This document shows positions 1 to 12,204 of a stretch of 64,000 nucleotides of DNA, piece after piece. The notes below the pieces were generated by a model. The model was given only the letters and a program-made list of their open reading frames with translations. It searched no databases and had not been told where the DNA came from. The DNA is from Cheilinus undulatus. Lineage: Eukaryota > Chordata > Actinopteri > Labriformes > Labridae. Position 1 is the first letter of the stretch, and each line of letters opens with the position of its first letter. The stretch lies in assembly GCF_018320785.1 (NCBI RefSeq), contig NC_054886.1, positions 32,099,732 to 32,163,731 on the forward strand, read 5' to 3'. Made by a program: the position numbers and the translations under genes.

Positions 1-330
1 AAATATGTGCACTTTGACACTGCTTAAAGTCGGACCTCCAACTCAGAAACATGGGTGAAAAAAGTCTATTGGATCTAATCGATCAAAATGAACGTTCGTG
101 TGATTTTCCCTGTATTTCATTTAGAAAATACAAAGTTTTGAACTGAGAAATCCAGAGTTTCTAGTTTCATCGAAAGCAGCAGCTCGGGCAGTGGCTGCCA
201 TCTGATTACGAGACGCCGGGGTGTTTGCGTAAGCTCGGGCGTGCACAGCTCTCTTACACCTTTGTGTGAATTGCTCATTGAACAGAGGCGGGCATTCCTT
301 TTCGACCTGTCTGTGTAAAAACGGCTAAAG

Positions 331-526
331 AGGGGCATGCCGGTAGTTGAGTGGTTAAGGCGCGCACCATGTACACGGGCAGCCCGGGTTCAAGTCCGGC
401 CTGTGGCACCATTTCCAGCATGTCTCTCCCCACTCTCTTCCCTGTCTCCGAGTCTATCCACTGTCCTCCTCCATCTAATAAAGGCATGAAAAGGCCCAAA
501 AATAAATATTTGGAAAAAAAAAAAAA
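331..526 (+). repeat. tRNA-derived SINE, copy 1
   Basis: A tRNA-like head carries an A-box-like stretch (GAGTGGTTAAGGCGC) and a B-box-like stretch (GGGTTCAAGTCC). A body with 'CATGTCTCTCCC' and 'CTATCCACTGTCC' follows, then 'AATAAAGGC' and a poly-A tail. The copies at 23857-24030 and 26997-27156 have the same structure in reverse. Short direct repeats (AAAAACGGCT, 317-326 and 522-531) flank it, as expected for LINE-driven insertion. Confidence 0.85.
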
Positions 527-754
527 CGGCTTGAGAGACGACACTTTGAGTTGTTGGTGTCTTCCTATGGATCAAGTGTAAAGAAAGGACTTAGCCACTT
601 GTCTGTGAACTAACAGAATATTTTACACAATATTTAGAAGTTAAAATTAAAGAAACCCTCAAAACTTGACAAACACACTGACATTAAAGAAATATCAACT
701 ACTGGTTCAGTGGGTCACCAACAGCCATTGTTGCAAATGATGGCACAAGTTAGT

Positions 755-917
755 CCACCTTTGGTGAAATGATAACTTAAAACAAACTTTTACAGTGTGT
801 ATTGCTTACCCTAAAACATCAAATAGTACACACTGTAATAGTTTGTTTAAAGTTATCATTTCACCTAAGGTGGGAACTTTTACAGTGTGTACTATTTGAT
901 GTTTTAGGGTAAGCAGT
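755..917. repeat. Nested palindromic MITE-like repeat
   Basis: The outer arms CCACCTTTGGTGAAATGATA (from 755) and its near complement ending at 873 enclose an inner hairpin with ACAGTGTGTA/TACACACTGT arms. A further inverted copy of the inner stretch lies at 881-917 (TACTATTTGATGTTTTAGGG). The arms are long and nearly perfect, so this is probably a young non-autonomous DNA element. The family is not recognised. Confidence 0.6.
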
Positions 918-1812
918 TACCTATGATATTTTGAGTTCTATGAACTTACTGGTGTTTACAGTGCACTAAAAATATTAAGTATTGCACACTCAAAGTAGAT
1001 GTTTTAGCCTAAATCCTGCAAAGTTAGATTAACATTTGATTCTCAGTTTTGAGCACTTAAAATAATTGATTTTAAACTAGTTGTAAATACTTAAATAGTT
1101 CATGTAAAAGAAGTTCTGCACACTAAAAATAAACATTTTTTTAACTCACAAAAGTCAAGTGTAGTATACTTTTTATTTTGAGGCAATGAGTTTCCATATT
1201 TTTTTAGGTTAGCTCAACTAATTTTGTTTTACAGTGCACCATCTTTGAGGTCACATGTGAAACTGGTCATAGTTTTTTAAATAAGTGCCATTCCTAACAG
1301 TTGATGTTGCTTTGTTTAATAAATACTATAAAAGTTTTAAAGAATAGATATTCCCATTGGCTGAGAGGGTCAGTGCTTATTCTTGCACCTTAAATTTATT
1401 CAAATACCAATATTTACAAAAAAATAAATAATATAATAATTTAAATCTGAATTCTGAGACAGATTTTTTTCCCCTTCTGGTTGTTGTTCCCTGTCTTCAG
1501 GGTGGTTATTAATCTTGATTAATATTTGTATCAGTTTGTATTAGTAATTACCACAATCTAGCATTAAAACCCCAACAAGTGAAAGAGGAAGGAAAGGTTT
1601 CAACAGCAATGAAGCAGCAAAGTGTCACCATCTGCTGGTTAAACTGTGATACTACAACTCCACTTTTTACTTCATTGTAAAACTCGTTTTATGCTGATTT
1701 TTTTGCCTTTATTAATACACATGTAGGACACCTTTTTGAAACCTTTGTAATCCTCACAGGAGTGTGTCTATTCTTATAACCTGCCTTTTATAGATGAACT
1801 ACACAATGAATT
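918..1812. other. AT-rich stretch without recognised gene
   Basis: I see no exon, RNA gene or clear repeat. On the minus strand this would be intron 2 of NLRC3-like copy C. No 'KSD' repeat exon of that gene was found here, so it should lie beyond the left edge. Confidence 0.5.
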
Positions 1813-1814
1813 AC

Positions 1815-1918
1815 CCGTCTGATGGATCAACACAGGAACCGTTTGGCTTCTCAAAGGAGTCATCAGATGTCAAAGAGTCAGGACGTTTCCTCTTCCTGTC
1901 AGCAACTTCTTCTTCCAT
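1815..1918 (-). CDS. First coding exon of NLRC3-like gene copy C (partial gene)
   Basis: After a pyrimidine-rich acceptor (TTTTTTAACCAG), the exon opens directly with ATG at 1918 and reads MEEEVADRKRKRPDSL, then about 18 more residues to a GTAATT donor at 1814. It ends in phase 2, the same phase as the first coding exons of the complete copies at 20941 and 41230. Their starts are similarly basic (MAERKRKKPGTP; MAERTKKRKRPDSP). The shared KRKRPDS motif, matching phase and correctly spaced 5'UTR exon upstream support a third NLRC3-like gene that runs off the left edge. Whether its downstream part is intact cannot be seen here. Confidence 0.75.
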
Positions 1919-2170
1919 CTGGTTAAAAAAGGACACAAACATTTAATGTGTTTTTGGAGGAGTTAGAGCAAACGGTACCTTTAAAAAGTTATTTTAGTTT
2001 TACCAGAAAAACTACTTTCACTTCACTGGAACGCTTTCCCTTTGATCATGTGATTTTTTTCTATTAGAGTGAGCAGTAGTAACATCTGATGTGTCATTCT
2101 TATTTAAATCTTACACTGGATGTACACAGAAACAAAGTGACCAAAATGTTCCTTATCTAGAAAAACAATC

Positions 2171-2630
2171 CCAAATTCCAGAAAAGTTGGGACAAGTAAA
2201 ATGTAAAACAGAGTACAGTGAACTGCAAATCCCTTTCAATCTACGTTCAACTGACACAGCACAAATACAAGATATTAAATATTGGAACTGAAACTTTGTT
2301 TCATTTTTGAACATCCTGAATTTGATGCATACAACTTTTACCAAAAACGTTGGGACAGGAGCATGTTTACCTCTGTGTTCCATCATGTTATCTTCTAACA
2401 ATACTGCGCTCTGTAAGCATCTGATTGGTCGTTGTTGAGGTTCTGAAAGAGAAATTCTTTCCAGCGCCTGCTTGACTTTAACTTGGTTTTAACTTGCATA
2501 ACAGTGCAGGATTTCTGTTGTCATAGCTCGTGCCTCATGTTGTGCCATACACTTTGAGTTGGAGACAGGCCAAGTATTTAACTACTTTCAAATTCTTGTC
2601 TTGCCCCAACTTTTTTGGAAAATATTACAG
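2171..2630. mobile_element. Non-autonomous Tc1/mariner-type element with 'AAAGTTGGGAC' ends
   Basis: The left end (AAATTCCAGAAAAGTTGGGA) and the complement of the right end (TTCCAAAAAAGTTGGGGCAA) are imperfect terminal inverted repeats of a family common in fish genomes. The interior has no transposase. The degraded transposase at 50.9-51.8 kb looks like the autonomous relative. It lies in intron 1 of NLRC3-like copy C. Confidence 0.6.
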
Positions 2631-2948
2631 ACATCAAACTCAAAACGTGTGTTTGTATTTCCAAAAAACATTTCTTAAATTACAGTATTGTTTTTAGTCA
2701 CATTTTACCCATTTTGTGTTCGTAGTTTGTTATGTGATAATCACATAAATAAATATATAATATATAATATAATATATAAATAAAAACATAAACTATTTTT
2801 TGTTTTAAGACAACAGTTTTACAATAGTTCTCTAGAATTGCACATATTCAACAAACTTCTAAACCCAGACACACCACAGCTGGCACAAACCAAGATGACT
2901 CACGAGATAAAGCAGAAGTGAGATATAATAAAACGCCAGGGTACTTAC

Positions 2949-3045
2949 CTTGTGGTTAAAAGAAGATTCTTATTGTTTGATTTTTTCCTTTAAAGAAAAT
3001 CGTTGGTGGTTTTGCAGCAGCACCCACAAAATGGATGACCGGAAC
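2949..3045 (-). other. Probable 5'UTR exon of NLRC3-like copy C
   Basis: A strong donor (CACAAG|GTAAGTACC, exon end 2949) lies 1 kb upstream of the first coding exon. The donor sits 103 bp from an ISRE-like element, the same geometry as in the two complete copies. The upstream limit (transcription start) is a guess from that spacing. Confidence 0.55.
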
Positions 3046-3051
3046 AAAGAT

Positions 3052-3070
3052 ACTTTCACTTTCACTTTTT
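3052..3070 (-). promoter_or_regulatory. ISRE-like element of NLRC3-like copy C
   Basis: On the minus strand it reads AAAGTGAAAGTGAAAGT, with a perfect GAAA-NN-GAAA core as bound by IRF and ISGF3 factors. The position relative to the first donor matches the elements at 44316-44335 and 23527-23540. Confidence 0.55.
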
Positions 3071-4580
3071 CTTTGACATTTGAGAGCCGTCATTATGGGG
3101 ACTGCCAAATACGCAATTAATGGGGTAAACTTCACCATGTGATGAATTGATTATTGCAGAACAAGGAGTGGTGGAAAAATTATAAAAACAAAACAAAACC
3201 AGAGTAAAGAAAACACTAGAAGGAGAAAGAGAGAGATAGGAAAGGAAAGAGCAATTGTGCATAATTATATTACTGGAGTATTAAGCGTAATCCTGAAAAC
3301 ATTTGACTCGTACATTGTTATTGTATGATATGTTACATGTATACATACACATACACATATACCTCATACACATACACTTAAATCATTAAATGTGGACATC
3401 TGTATAGCTGCCATAATCTGTTATACACAGCTTTAGATATGATACTGATGTAGATATGTTATCTGAATATTTACATAAATACAACTGTACACACAAAAAC
3501 GTATACACAGATATTTACATACACTCATTTCTATATATCCAACCAAAAACATTTTCTTATTTTCATTATGATATGATCACTGCCTCCATATTTTTGATAT
3601 TTAGGTAAGTAAGACACATATAGACTAGTATTTCTATCGAGTTGTACAGATATTTGCCTTTTTGGTACAGATATACAGACAACCTGATGTTATTGTGTTA
3701 TAATCTGTACTATTGTTTCACCATTTTTATAACAAATGTTTTCACCATCATTGTTATTTTTACCATAGTCATCAAGATATTTATTGCATATTGAATTATA
3801 ATGACTGTTAAAGACATTATTATTAATGTGTCTCTACGACCTCTCAAAGCTGGCCTAATATGATTTCATCTTTATTTTACCTGATAATGAGCTTATTATC
3901 ATGATTACAGATTGCCCACTATGAACTCTGACCAATTTTTTTAATTGTGATGCTCATTCACTTCACTGGGTGGCGCTGTGTGAAAAAAGAGAGATCCTAG
4001 TTTTACGGTACTGAAGCTGTGAGCCTGTTGATAGGTGGAAGAAGGGGTAAAGCTGTATTTTCGGTCGACTTTAGTTAAAAAAAAAAAGTGACTACATTAA
4101 GATTTTTCTTGAAATAGCTTTGGACTAAGAAACAGTTTTGCAGTTACTGTACATTTTCTTTAAGTTTTACATTTTGTTTGCAAACACACATGTGGGCTCA
4201 GTGAACACCTCTGCCACCTGCCAAAGCCTGAAAACAGGCAAGAAAACTTATCAAATTAAAAAAAATAACCTTAAGTTTCCAGTTATTGCCGAAAAAAGTG
4301 TAAGCTCTACTAACTTCTACAGAAGAAAACACTGCTCGTTATTTGTCCCACTTTCACCCCTAAAATATTTGATTTCAGATTAATTCTTGGTCTTAACCTT
4401 AATGTCCAGACACAGCAGAACCAGTTTCAAGCCACGTCACCGTAAAACGTTGAGCTATTCTCAGAAAACGCAGTTAGATTCCCATAACTAAATTTTGGAG
4501 TATTTCATCTTGATGGTGTATCTGCACTGTGATTAATGTGATGTAAACAATTGCAGGCGTCAATCTGGTTGATTTGGTGA
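3071..4580. other. Non-genic, AT-rich sequence with TACACA-rich stretch
   Basis: An alternating TATACA/TACACA low-complexity stretch lies at about 3310-3400. No exon or RNA gene was recognised in the remainder. Confidence 0.4.
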
Positions 4581-4619
4581 CACATCCTAGTGTGGCAACT
4601 CAGGGGTGAGAGTTTATAC

Positions 4620-6352
4620 AGCAATTGATTCCACTTCACGATTACCATAAGGGTTAAAACCAACAACGCCACCTTGGGAATTTCACCCAAGGAATTAACT
4701 GATTCACAGTAAGGGCACAGATTCGTACTGAGCAGACAGGAGACGTGGTTCCAGTCAATAAAAATATTCTTTATTACAAATGTGTAGCAATATGTAAAAG
4801 TAACTAAGAGCTATAAAAAAGGGGGAAGGGGGAAAATAAGACCAAACAGAAACTGAGGCTACCAGGGGTGGAAGGGGCTGACGTGAAGGGAGGGGGGATC
4901 CCAAAAACAAAAGAAACTACCTCAAATCACCCCAGACGCTCGTGCCAAACACACACACTCTCACGGGCGTGAAGGGGGAAGCTTAACCAGGGAAACACAG
5001 CACACCAGGAAGGGGACACCACCACCCAGGACACCAACTCCTCCACCTGTGGCTCTCAGCTTCTGAAAGGAAAAAAAGTAAATTAGATGGGCCAACAAAC
5101 AGAATACAAAATAACACAAGGTTTCAAAACCAAAGTGATTCAATGAAGAAAAAAAAAGAACTCAATAAACAAAATTAACCAAACTATCAATTAAGGGGAA
5201 TAACTAATCACCTTAACTAATAGGTGGGAAACAACATAACCAAAGTAACTCCAAACATTCAATTTACAAAAGAAAAGATTAACTCAAAGATACCTTAACA
5301 TAAATAACTAAATTCCCACTATCCCAACGGTTCAATTCACTCAAAGAAACAATCCAACCCCCAAATAAATCAAATCAGACCCCAGAAAGACATAATCACA
5401 AATACACCCCAAAAGGAAATAATTAGCGATAAGCCCCAGAAGAAATAATCAGAAACAAACCCCAAAAGAAAGAAATTACCAAAACAAACCCCAAAAGAAA
5501 TAATCAATGGAGTTACAAACACAAACCAAATGATTAACAAAACTGAAAGGTTAACTGTAACTCAAATGGTTCGATAGCCTCCCCAAACCCCATAGGCATA
5601 ATCATTAAAAGGCGTCCACATGCCAGTTCATGTCAAGAGCATGCAAAAGAATCCATTAGCATGCAGTTATAAAGGTAAATCACGTGCCAACAAATTGGGC
5701 CAGTAAGCAAAGTATTCACAGCGCAAAGCAGGGCAAAAGCTCATACAGCCAAGCAGCGGTGAGTAGCACCAAGCTTTGCAGGAGTACCGTAGGTCCAGTC
5801 AGGCAATACACGTCGAACAAAGCAGAGTAAGGCACAAAACAGCCGTGTCCCTTCACCTCTGCAGCAGGCCACGGGCTCTAACGAAGGAAAAATAAACTAT
5901 TTACCATAATTATAAAAGCTAAAGGCGGTAAACAATAAGGGCATTGCTAAAAGGGTTACCCGGGTTACCAGTCAGGCTGCACCTATTCACACGAGAGGGA
6001 GAGGAAGACGTCGTTACGCGCTGATTCTCTATTCTATGGCCGTCCTCACAGGGAAACCCACACAGGAGTGTTTAAAAAGAGCGGTGTAAATTTCGTGGTC
6101 ACAGGCGCTGATAAAACGAATAAATGAGCAAAACAGAGGAAGCAAACCGCTAGCCTACCTGCACCAGGGAGCAACAGCAGACAGAAGCCGGGTGAGCCGG
6201 AAGGGGGCAGGGCCAAGAACCCCCGAGCAAGAGACCAAATGGAGGCTTCTCTACCTCCCTTTATAGGGTGCCCCCAGGTGGTGATTGGCTACACACGCAC
6301 ACCCCGTGTATACCGAGTGGATGGGAGTGGCTAAATCTCATCCTGCTACACC
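4620..6352 (-). other. Unassigned block, possibly an old LTR-type element
   Basis: The block differs in composition from its surroundings. A long A/C-rich, G-poor half (about 4900-5560) is followed by a GC-rich half. On the minus strand the latter has a TATA-like box (CCTATAAAGGGAGG, near 6265), and an AATAAA lies near the other end (about 4770). This order of TATA, leader and polyadenylation signal resembles a long terminal repeat. The ends and target duplication could not be settled and no protein was recognised, so the family is left open. If it is such an element it is an old fossil. A lone non-coding promoter is the alternative. Confidence 0.25.
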
Positions 6353-7599
6353 AGCAACACGACAGAAACCCTTTAGAAGTTTGACAGCAACAACATGATT
6401 GGCTATCGAAGCGCGCAGCAGAATCTGATTGGTTTAGCTGAAGAGGCGAACGCCCACTCAGGGTTAGAAGCGGGAAAATAATGTTGTGTCATCAGTTAGA
6501 CGTCTCGTGAACTCTTGCTTCAGGTCACCATCCTCGTATCTCTTTTGGCTTCTTGTGGGACAACGGACTGTGAGTTTGAACGAATTCTTGATTTTAAATC
6601 AGAAAAACTAACAAAAATAGCATTGTTATCAAGTTTTTTTTTCCCGTACTTAATTCTTGCTTTGAACAGAAATCTTAAATTTTCATATTTTGGATTCTGG
6701 AACCATTCCTGCTGTTTATCCATCACGGTTTTGCTAACATGTAATTTTTAACCTTTTAATGTGTGTATTATGACAACATCTGTCAGGTTTTTCTCTATGT
6801 TTGGAGCTCTAGGGGCATGAAAAGTTTGATTCAACATTTATTTTTTTCAGCCCAGATTCTTCAAAGAATTTTTGTCATCAGCTGAAGAGATGCTGTATTC
6901 AAATGACAACAGAGAAATAACATGATAATGCTGCGTCCTCCTAAACCAATGAATAAAACTGTATAAAATTATGTAACAACTACTGAGGACACATGAAAAT
7001 ATAAAATGGCTTCAGTGCTGGAAATACAATTTAGAAATACTCAGTTTTACTCTCCTGGTCTGATTCAAAGGTTTCTCAGTTTGAGAAGACTAGTTTAAAC
7101 TGGAGAGCACTTCAGGGACAAAGTCATCACCTGGTGGGATTTGCTCCACTGTCCTGAAGGTAGGGTTACCAGCTACATCAATGAAAATAAGTTTTTTTGT
7201 TTTTTTTTTAAATAATTGCCAAAACACCATTTCCTATTCTTTGAACAAAAAAGCCACTTACTTAAACTCATATCCAGGATCAGCCCTCCTCTCTTGGTAA
7301 AACCTTGAACATTTTTCTCGGTAAATGCAATTTGCAAACTCATTGGCTCTTTTTTAAAGCTCTAAGCCCAATCTAACTCTAAAACTCTGAAACACGTTTT
7401 GTATTGTGATGCACTTGTGAGTCATAAAGATAATCTGGGCATATACTACCAATGTTTAAAATCACAGCGTCATCACTTCTTTTGGTGTTAGACTTGTATT
7501 GTGTCGGTATTTTCTCCCCGTATTTGACAACTAAACAGTCACAGTGTTATGAGTTGTAGTTGAAATCTAGCCAGGGAAGTTTGGTGTCCAGTTTAGTGG
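6353..7599. other. No gene recognised
   Basis: The sequence is AT-rich with short chance ORFs only. No repeat family was recognised with confidence. Confidence 0.4.
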
Positions 7600-7607
7600 A
7601 CAGATGA

Positions 7608-8618
7608 TAGGGGTGGGACAAACAATCGATACACTGAAATATCGCGATACTTCCTGGCGTGATATTGTATCGATATTTTAAAATGCAGTATTGATATTTA
7701 ATTAATTAGCTAATTATTCACTTTGTTGGTGCGGTAGTTTGTGGTGTAATTTCACCCCCTGACCGCTAGTTGGCGGCAGACATCGCTGGCTGGCAGTTGG
7801 CTCTTGCCTCTTCTCTCTTGAGACAACGAGATCACATGAGACTTCCGGTCTGCGTGAGCCGGTTGCTTGTACCTACCCAGCAGAGCAACTTCTGCCGCAT
7901 TCATAGTGGATGTGTAGACTTATTTTGGCTTCCAAAACATTAAAGACAGCACAAACTTAGACAGGAGTTAGACAGTCGTTTGCAAGATATGCCACGCCAG
8001 AGTAAAATACTGAGACAACACAACGAATCTCCTAGTTAGGCATCATCGCGTTAGTGCTACAGCTAACGGCTAACGTCAACAAACAAGCCCATTGAAGCTA
8101 CCGCTGGTCTCTACTCATGCAACCATAATCACAGTCGTATTATTTGTAAGAACCTGTCCTGTGTAGTGTCGTTATAGCTTAATAGCTTAATTCTACATTG
8201 TTAAATTCGATATTAACTTAAAATTACATAATAAGTTATACATATATATACTACACACATATGTATAGACTTTATGCACTTCATATTCAGTATTTAGCTC
8301 AGTCTGTGTCAAATTCTGTGAAATTGATACTAAATTGTTATGAATAAACTGAGAAATCCTGCACTTGACCATTTTATAATTATTTTGTATTCTCTAGTTA
8401 GACATATTTTGTGATGTATCGTTATACACATGTGATGTGTATTTTTCCTGATATAGTCTGTAGGCATCATTATCATTCATCTTTTTCACTGGTGTTTAAA
8501 AAGCTAACTAAAGATTGCAAAAATCGACAATATCGTAGAATCGCAATATAAATAGAATCGGCACTTTAAAAAATCGTAAAAAATCGAATCGGGAGAAAAG
8601 TGAATTGTCCCAGCCGTA
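7608..8618. mobile_element. Non-autonomous hAT transposon with intact 8-bp target duplication
   Basis: The left end TAGGGGTGGGACAA and the complement of the right end TACGGCTGGGACAA form 14-bp terminal inverted repeats with two mismatches. They are flanked by identical 8-bp direct repeats ACAGATGA (7600-7607 and 8619-8626), the hAT signature. Subterminal ATCGAT/ATCG-rich stretches lie at both ends. No transposase ORF is present in the 1011 bp. Confidence 0.9.
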
Positions 8619-8899
8619 ACAGATGATTAATCAGAATTTCCTCCCAGTCTAAATCAGAACTTGGAAAACCAAACAGTGACATTTTAAGTGTTATTAGATG
8701 TTGTAAACTTTTTTTCCCACCTAGAGTCTCCTAGAATTGAGGGACTGGATGGATATTATGAAAGAACTTGGCATTTCTGACTGGCCATTGGCCACATACA
8801 GTACCTGACCACAAGGTGTCAGTGTAGGATGGTGCAGGAGTGTCTGCTGTAGTGGCTGAGGGACAACTTTGGCATCAAAAAACAAAGAACACTTTTAAA

Positions 8900-9260
8900 T
8901 AGCTGACCACTGTAGAGACTTTTACAGATCCTAGAGATAAATATATTCAGATCTTTATTTGGAGTAGATTTTTCTTAATTTATATAACAAAATAACACAA
9001 CGATACTGTCAGTGTTAACGACGAGAAAAGAATCTGTCAGCCACTGGGTTCATTATCACCTTAAAACTTTATTGATGTTTAAACAGAAAAACAGCCACGG
9101 TCACGTCAGTATTAGTTAAAATACATTTTATGTTCTTGATACAAACACAGAACATCAATTTTTCATTAGGCCTACTTATTCATTTAGTGTACATAGGCTA
9201 TTAATGAAATAGTTGCTGGTGTTTTAATCAAGAGAGACAGTTGGTCTATTTTCTTTCTCT
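8900..9260. repeat. 3'-flank block shared with 25530-25870
   Basis: Aligned by eye, this block and 25530-25870 share long runs, including GAAAAACAG, CATTTTATGT and TAGTTGGTCTATTTT. They have the same order and sit downstream of the two NLRC3-like genes, so they mark the distal edge of the duplicated unit. On the minus strand each carries AATAAA (9068-9073; 25687-25692), a possible distal polyadenylation signal, although it is 3-5 kb from the stop codons. Confidence 0.55.
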
Positions 9261-11330
9261 TTTTTTTATATTTTATTTCTATTGGCATCAGGAGTATTTA
9301 CAGAGGAAATACAAAATGTTATTAACATGTTGTTCCTGTTTTTACAAATTTAACTCAAGAAATTTAGGTGCCTTCAGTCACAATAACATAATGAAGACAT
9401 TTTGTAATACAAAATAAGGAGAGTAAACAGCTCTCCGCTGTATATAAATACACTTTTGAGGTAAAGATAAATTTCCAAGGCTGTCAAAAGCATCAGTTTT
9501 ATACATCAAGTGAGTTTTCTACTCATTCATTTTACATTTCCTTGTTGTATACAAAAGAGAGACAAATTCACAAGGTAGTTTTTCATAATATAAGCAGTAG
9601 AAAAATGTATAGAGGATAAAAGGGCTTTCTGAGGCTGTACTCCGGTCACAACACAAATGTAAGCATTAGTGGTGTGAAGATAATCCAATATGGACCGGTT
9701 AACCGATCTTAACGTCAACAGTCCGAGTGCATCCGTCTGCAGAGCCCTGGATTGGTAAAAATGAGGTATGAACCAGTCTTTGGACCGGTTTTAACATTAA
9801 AGATCGGTTCACTGAGGCTCTGCTGCTTGTTTTCATTGCCCATTCCGCCATGCTCTGGCTCAGCGTCTGTAATCACGCACAACCCGCGGTGACCTTTTAC
9901 CTTTAAACGCGAGTTCCGTTCGCCATAGGAGCTCGCCATAGATATATATAGAAGAGTAGATACGACATGCCCCTTTGAGCTGCATGCCTACGGCGAGGCT
10001 AAGCTAGTGGGGGCAAAAGTGTCAGGGCATTCCATGGTTGTAGATGGCACGAAAACTAAAACAAGGATGCCTGCACATTGTGCTGCATAAGGTTGCACAC
10101 TATTCCGTACGGTTGAAATAAGGAAACTGGAAATAACCTTTCATAGGTAAAAATAGTTTTTGGCTCTTTTTTCATTACTGAAGATTGTTGAGAGCTTCAG
10201 TAACTACCTGGCTACTAGCAAAACACTAACGTGAGCTTGACAGCTAAATACCAGATGTTTAATAGTAGCTGTAGTATAGTTGTACAAGCAGCAGTAGTAC
10301 TATAACTAGCCTTTAGAGCTGTAGAAGAGGATCAGCATTTGTAACAATATTACCAGTTGTAGTAGCAGTGCCAGTATCAGCAGTAGTAGTTGGTGTACTA
10401 CCACTACTACCAGTAGTAGTTATATACGTTATAGTTATATGTATAATTATATATTTAAGTCCAAGGTGAAGTGAAGTGTTACTATTTACTCAGTGACGCG
10501 CTCAACAATTTCAATGTACCTGTTTCTAACTTGTACAAATGGCAATAAACTATTCTATTCTATTCTATCTCCACAGGGTGTGTTTTTTTCTATAAACGTA
10601 TATATATAGAGAGAGAGAGAGTGAGAGAAGGATAAGGAGGAGGAGAGAGACAAATAAATGAATATAAATGACTATTTGATTACCTTTACAATTAAATCTT
10701 TCGATCTAAAAACATAATTTCTATATATGTATATCTTTATCTTTCTATTTTTATACATACAACGATATGTCTATGTATATACATTTATAAATATTTAATG
10801 GCTGAAACGATTCCCAGACCTCTGGACTTAAAGAGTAAAATAACTAAAATTGTAGGCTACACTGGTAGAAAGCCCTTTCTGTTTTTTTTTTTTTTGTTTG
10901 TTTGTTTTTTTCAAATGTTCTGTATTAATAGCACATGTTTTGACGCTGACCACAAAGCAAACCGCATGAAAATCGGTTGAGAAATGAGCAAGTTATGATT
11001 CATTTTCAATGTACATGCATTGCCTATAATGAGAACGTCGCCCCCATCATAGCACAAACATGTTTGTAACATTGAAATGTCAACAACATAAAAATGCAGA
11101 TTTCATTTTAGTTTAATTCAAATAGAAGTGCTGTATTAGCCACCTATAGCCACCAGTTTCAAGCAAAAATGTAAGAAATACAAGTCATCAGTGATTTTCA
11201 TACAAATATTTATCTTTTTATGTTTCTAGAACGCGGTCTTTATACATTTTATGGTATTGGCATGTGGTTTCAGGATTTTTAATGTTTTCTTACAATTTTG
11301 AAATTTACTGGAGACCACATTGAGTGAGAA
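9261..11330. other. Non-genic region with simple repeats
   Basis: A CAGTAGTAG-like stretch (about 10280-10420), a TTCTATTCTA run (10549-10567) and a (GA)n run (10609-10630) are visible. No gene was recognised. Confidence 0.4.
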
Positions 11331-11339
11331 AGGCAGCCA

Positions 11340-12094
11340 GGTTCACATCACAGACTATAAGATGACTTGATATGGGAGCGAATGGAGTTGCTGAAGTCTG
11401 TCACTCGTTTATGATCGGTCCCCAAAGTCACATGGTATGGCAGAATTGTTTTGATCTCCAAAGTCATGTGACACGGACGAACAGGTAAGACATGTCTGAT
11501 TGGTCTCCAAAGTCACCTGACGCGGACAAGCAGTAAAACCAAAACAGTCTTGAGGAGAGAGAGGCAGGGAGGCACTCGGAGGAGAAGCGGTGGTGAGACG
11601 TGTTAAATAGTACTCACTTGGTATCGATACTTTGCCAGAGGGATCGATACCAAAAAAGTACTTTTTGAATATCGACATATCGATACTGTATTATCAATTC
11701 CTTTTAATTTGTGCTTCTTGGGAAAATTTGATATTTAGTTGGACTGTTATTGGGATTAATAATGCTAAAAAAGTTACAAGTACAGAAGGACCAACATGTA
11801 CCACTAGAAACTCATTTTAATATTTATCTCCCAATTTAATGTCAAAGTAAGACACATGGGCATACGTGTGATGAAAACTTTCTTAAACATAATTTCTGAT
11901 TGTTTGCATGGGAGGCTTGGGATTTAGTCTGATTTATAGATAAGATCAAATCAATTTATAATAAGTTTGTACCGGATCGAACCGAACAGAATTGGGATGG
12001 ATCGAATCATTCTGTCTTTTAATGAATTGAATCGTATTCTGTGATTTGAGATTTGAATTGAATCATCTTGTGAAGGAAAGATTCACACCCCTAG
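11340..12094. mobile_element. hAT-like remnant
   Basis: The right end ATTCACACCCCTAG (about 12081-12094) is typical of hAT terminal repeats, and the interior has ATCGATAC-rich subterminal motifs. It also has two to three copies of a 'CCAAAGTCA-TGAC-CGGAC' direct repeat (11430-11535). No matching left end was found, so the element is probably truncated. Confidence 0.4.
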
Positions 12095-12204
12095 TAATCA
12101 TGCTAATTTTCTCACAATACTAGTTGTTAAGATTTCTAATAATTTTCTGAGATGCACCTGCATATGTAAATCTTCACCTTTGGTTGCTCAGGTGAAAGCA
12201 GCGT

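Noticed and set aside
331-526. A functional tRNA gene
   Set aside because: The A and B boxes are present, but the acceptor stem does not close and a SINE body and poly-A tail follow. The same structure recurs elsewhere.
4620-6352. A definite LTR retroelement
   Set aside because: TATA-like and polyadenylation-like signals are present, but no target duplication, paired repeat or protein was found. Kept only as a low-confidence block.
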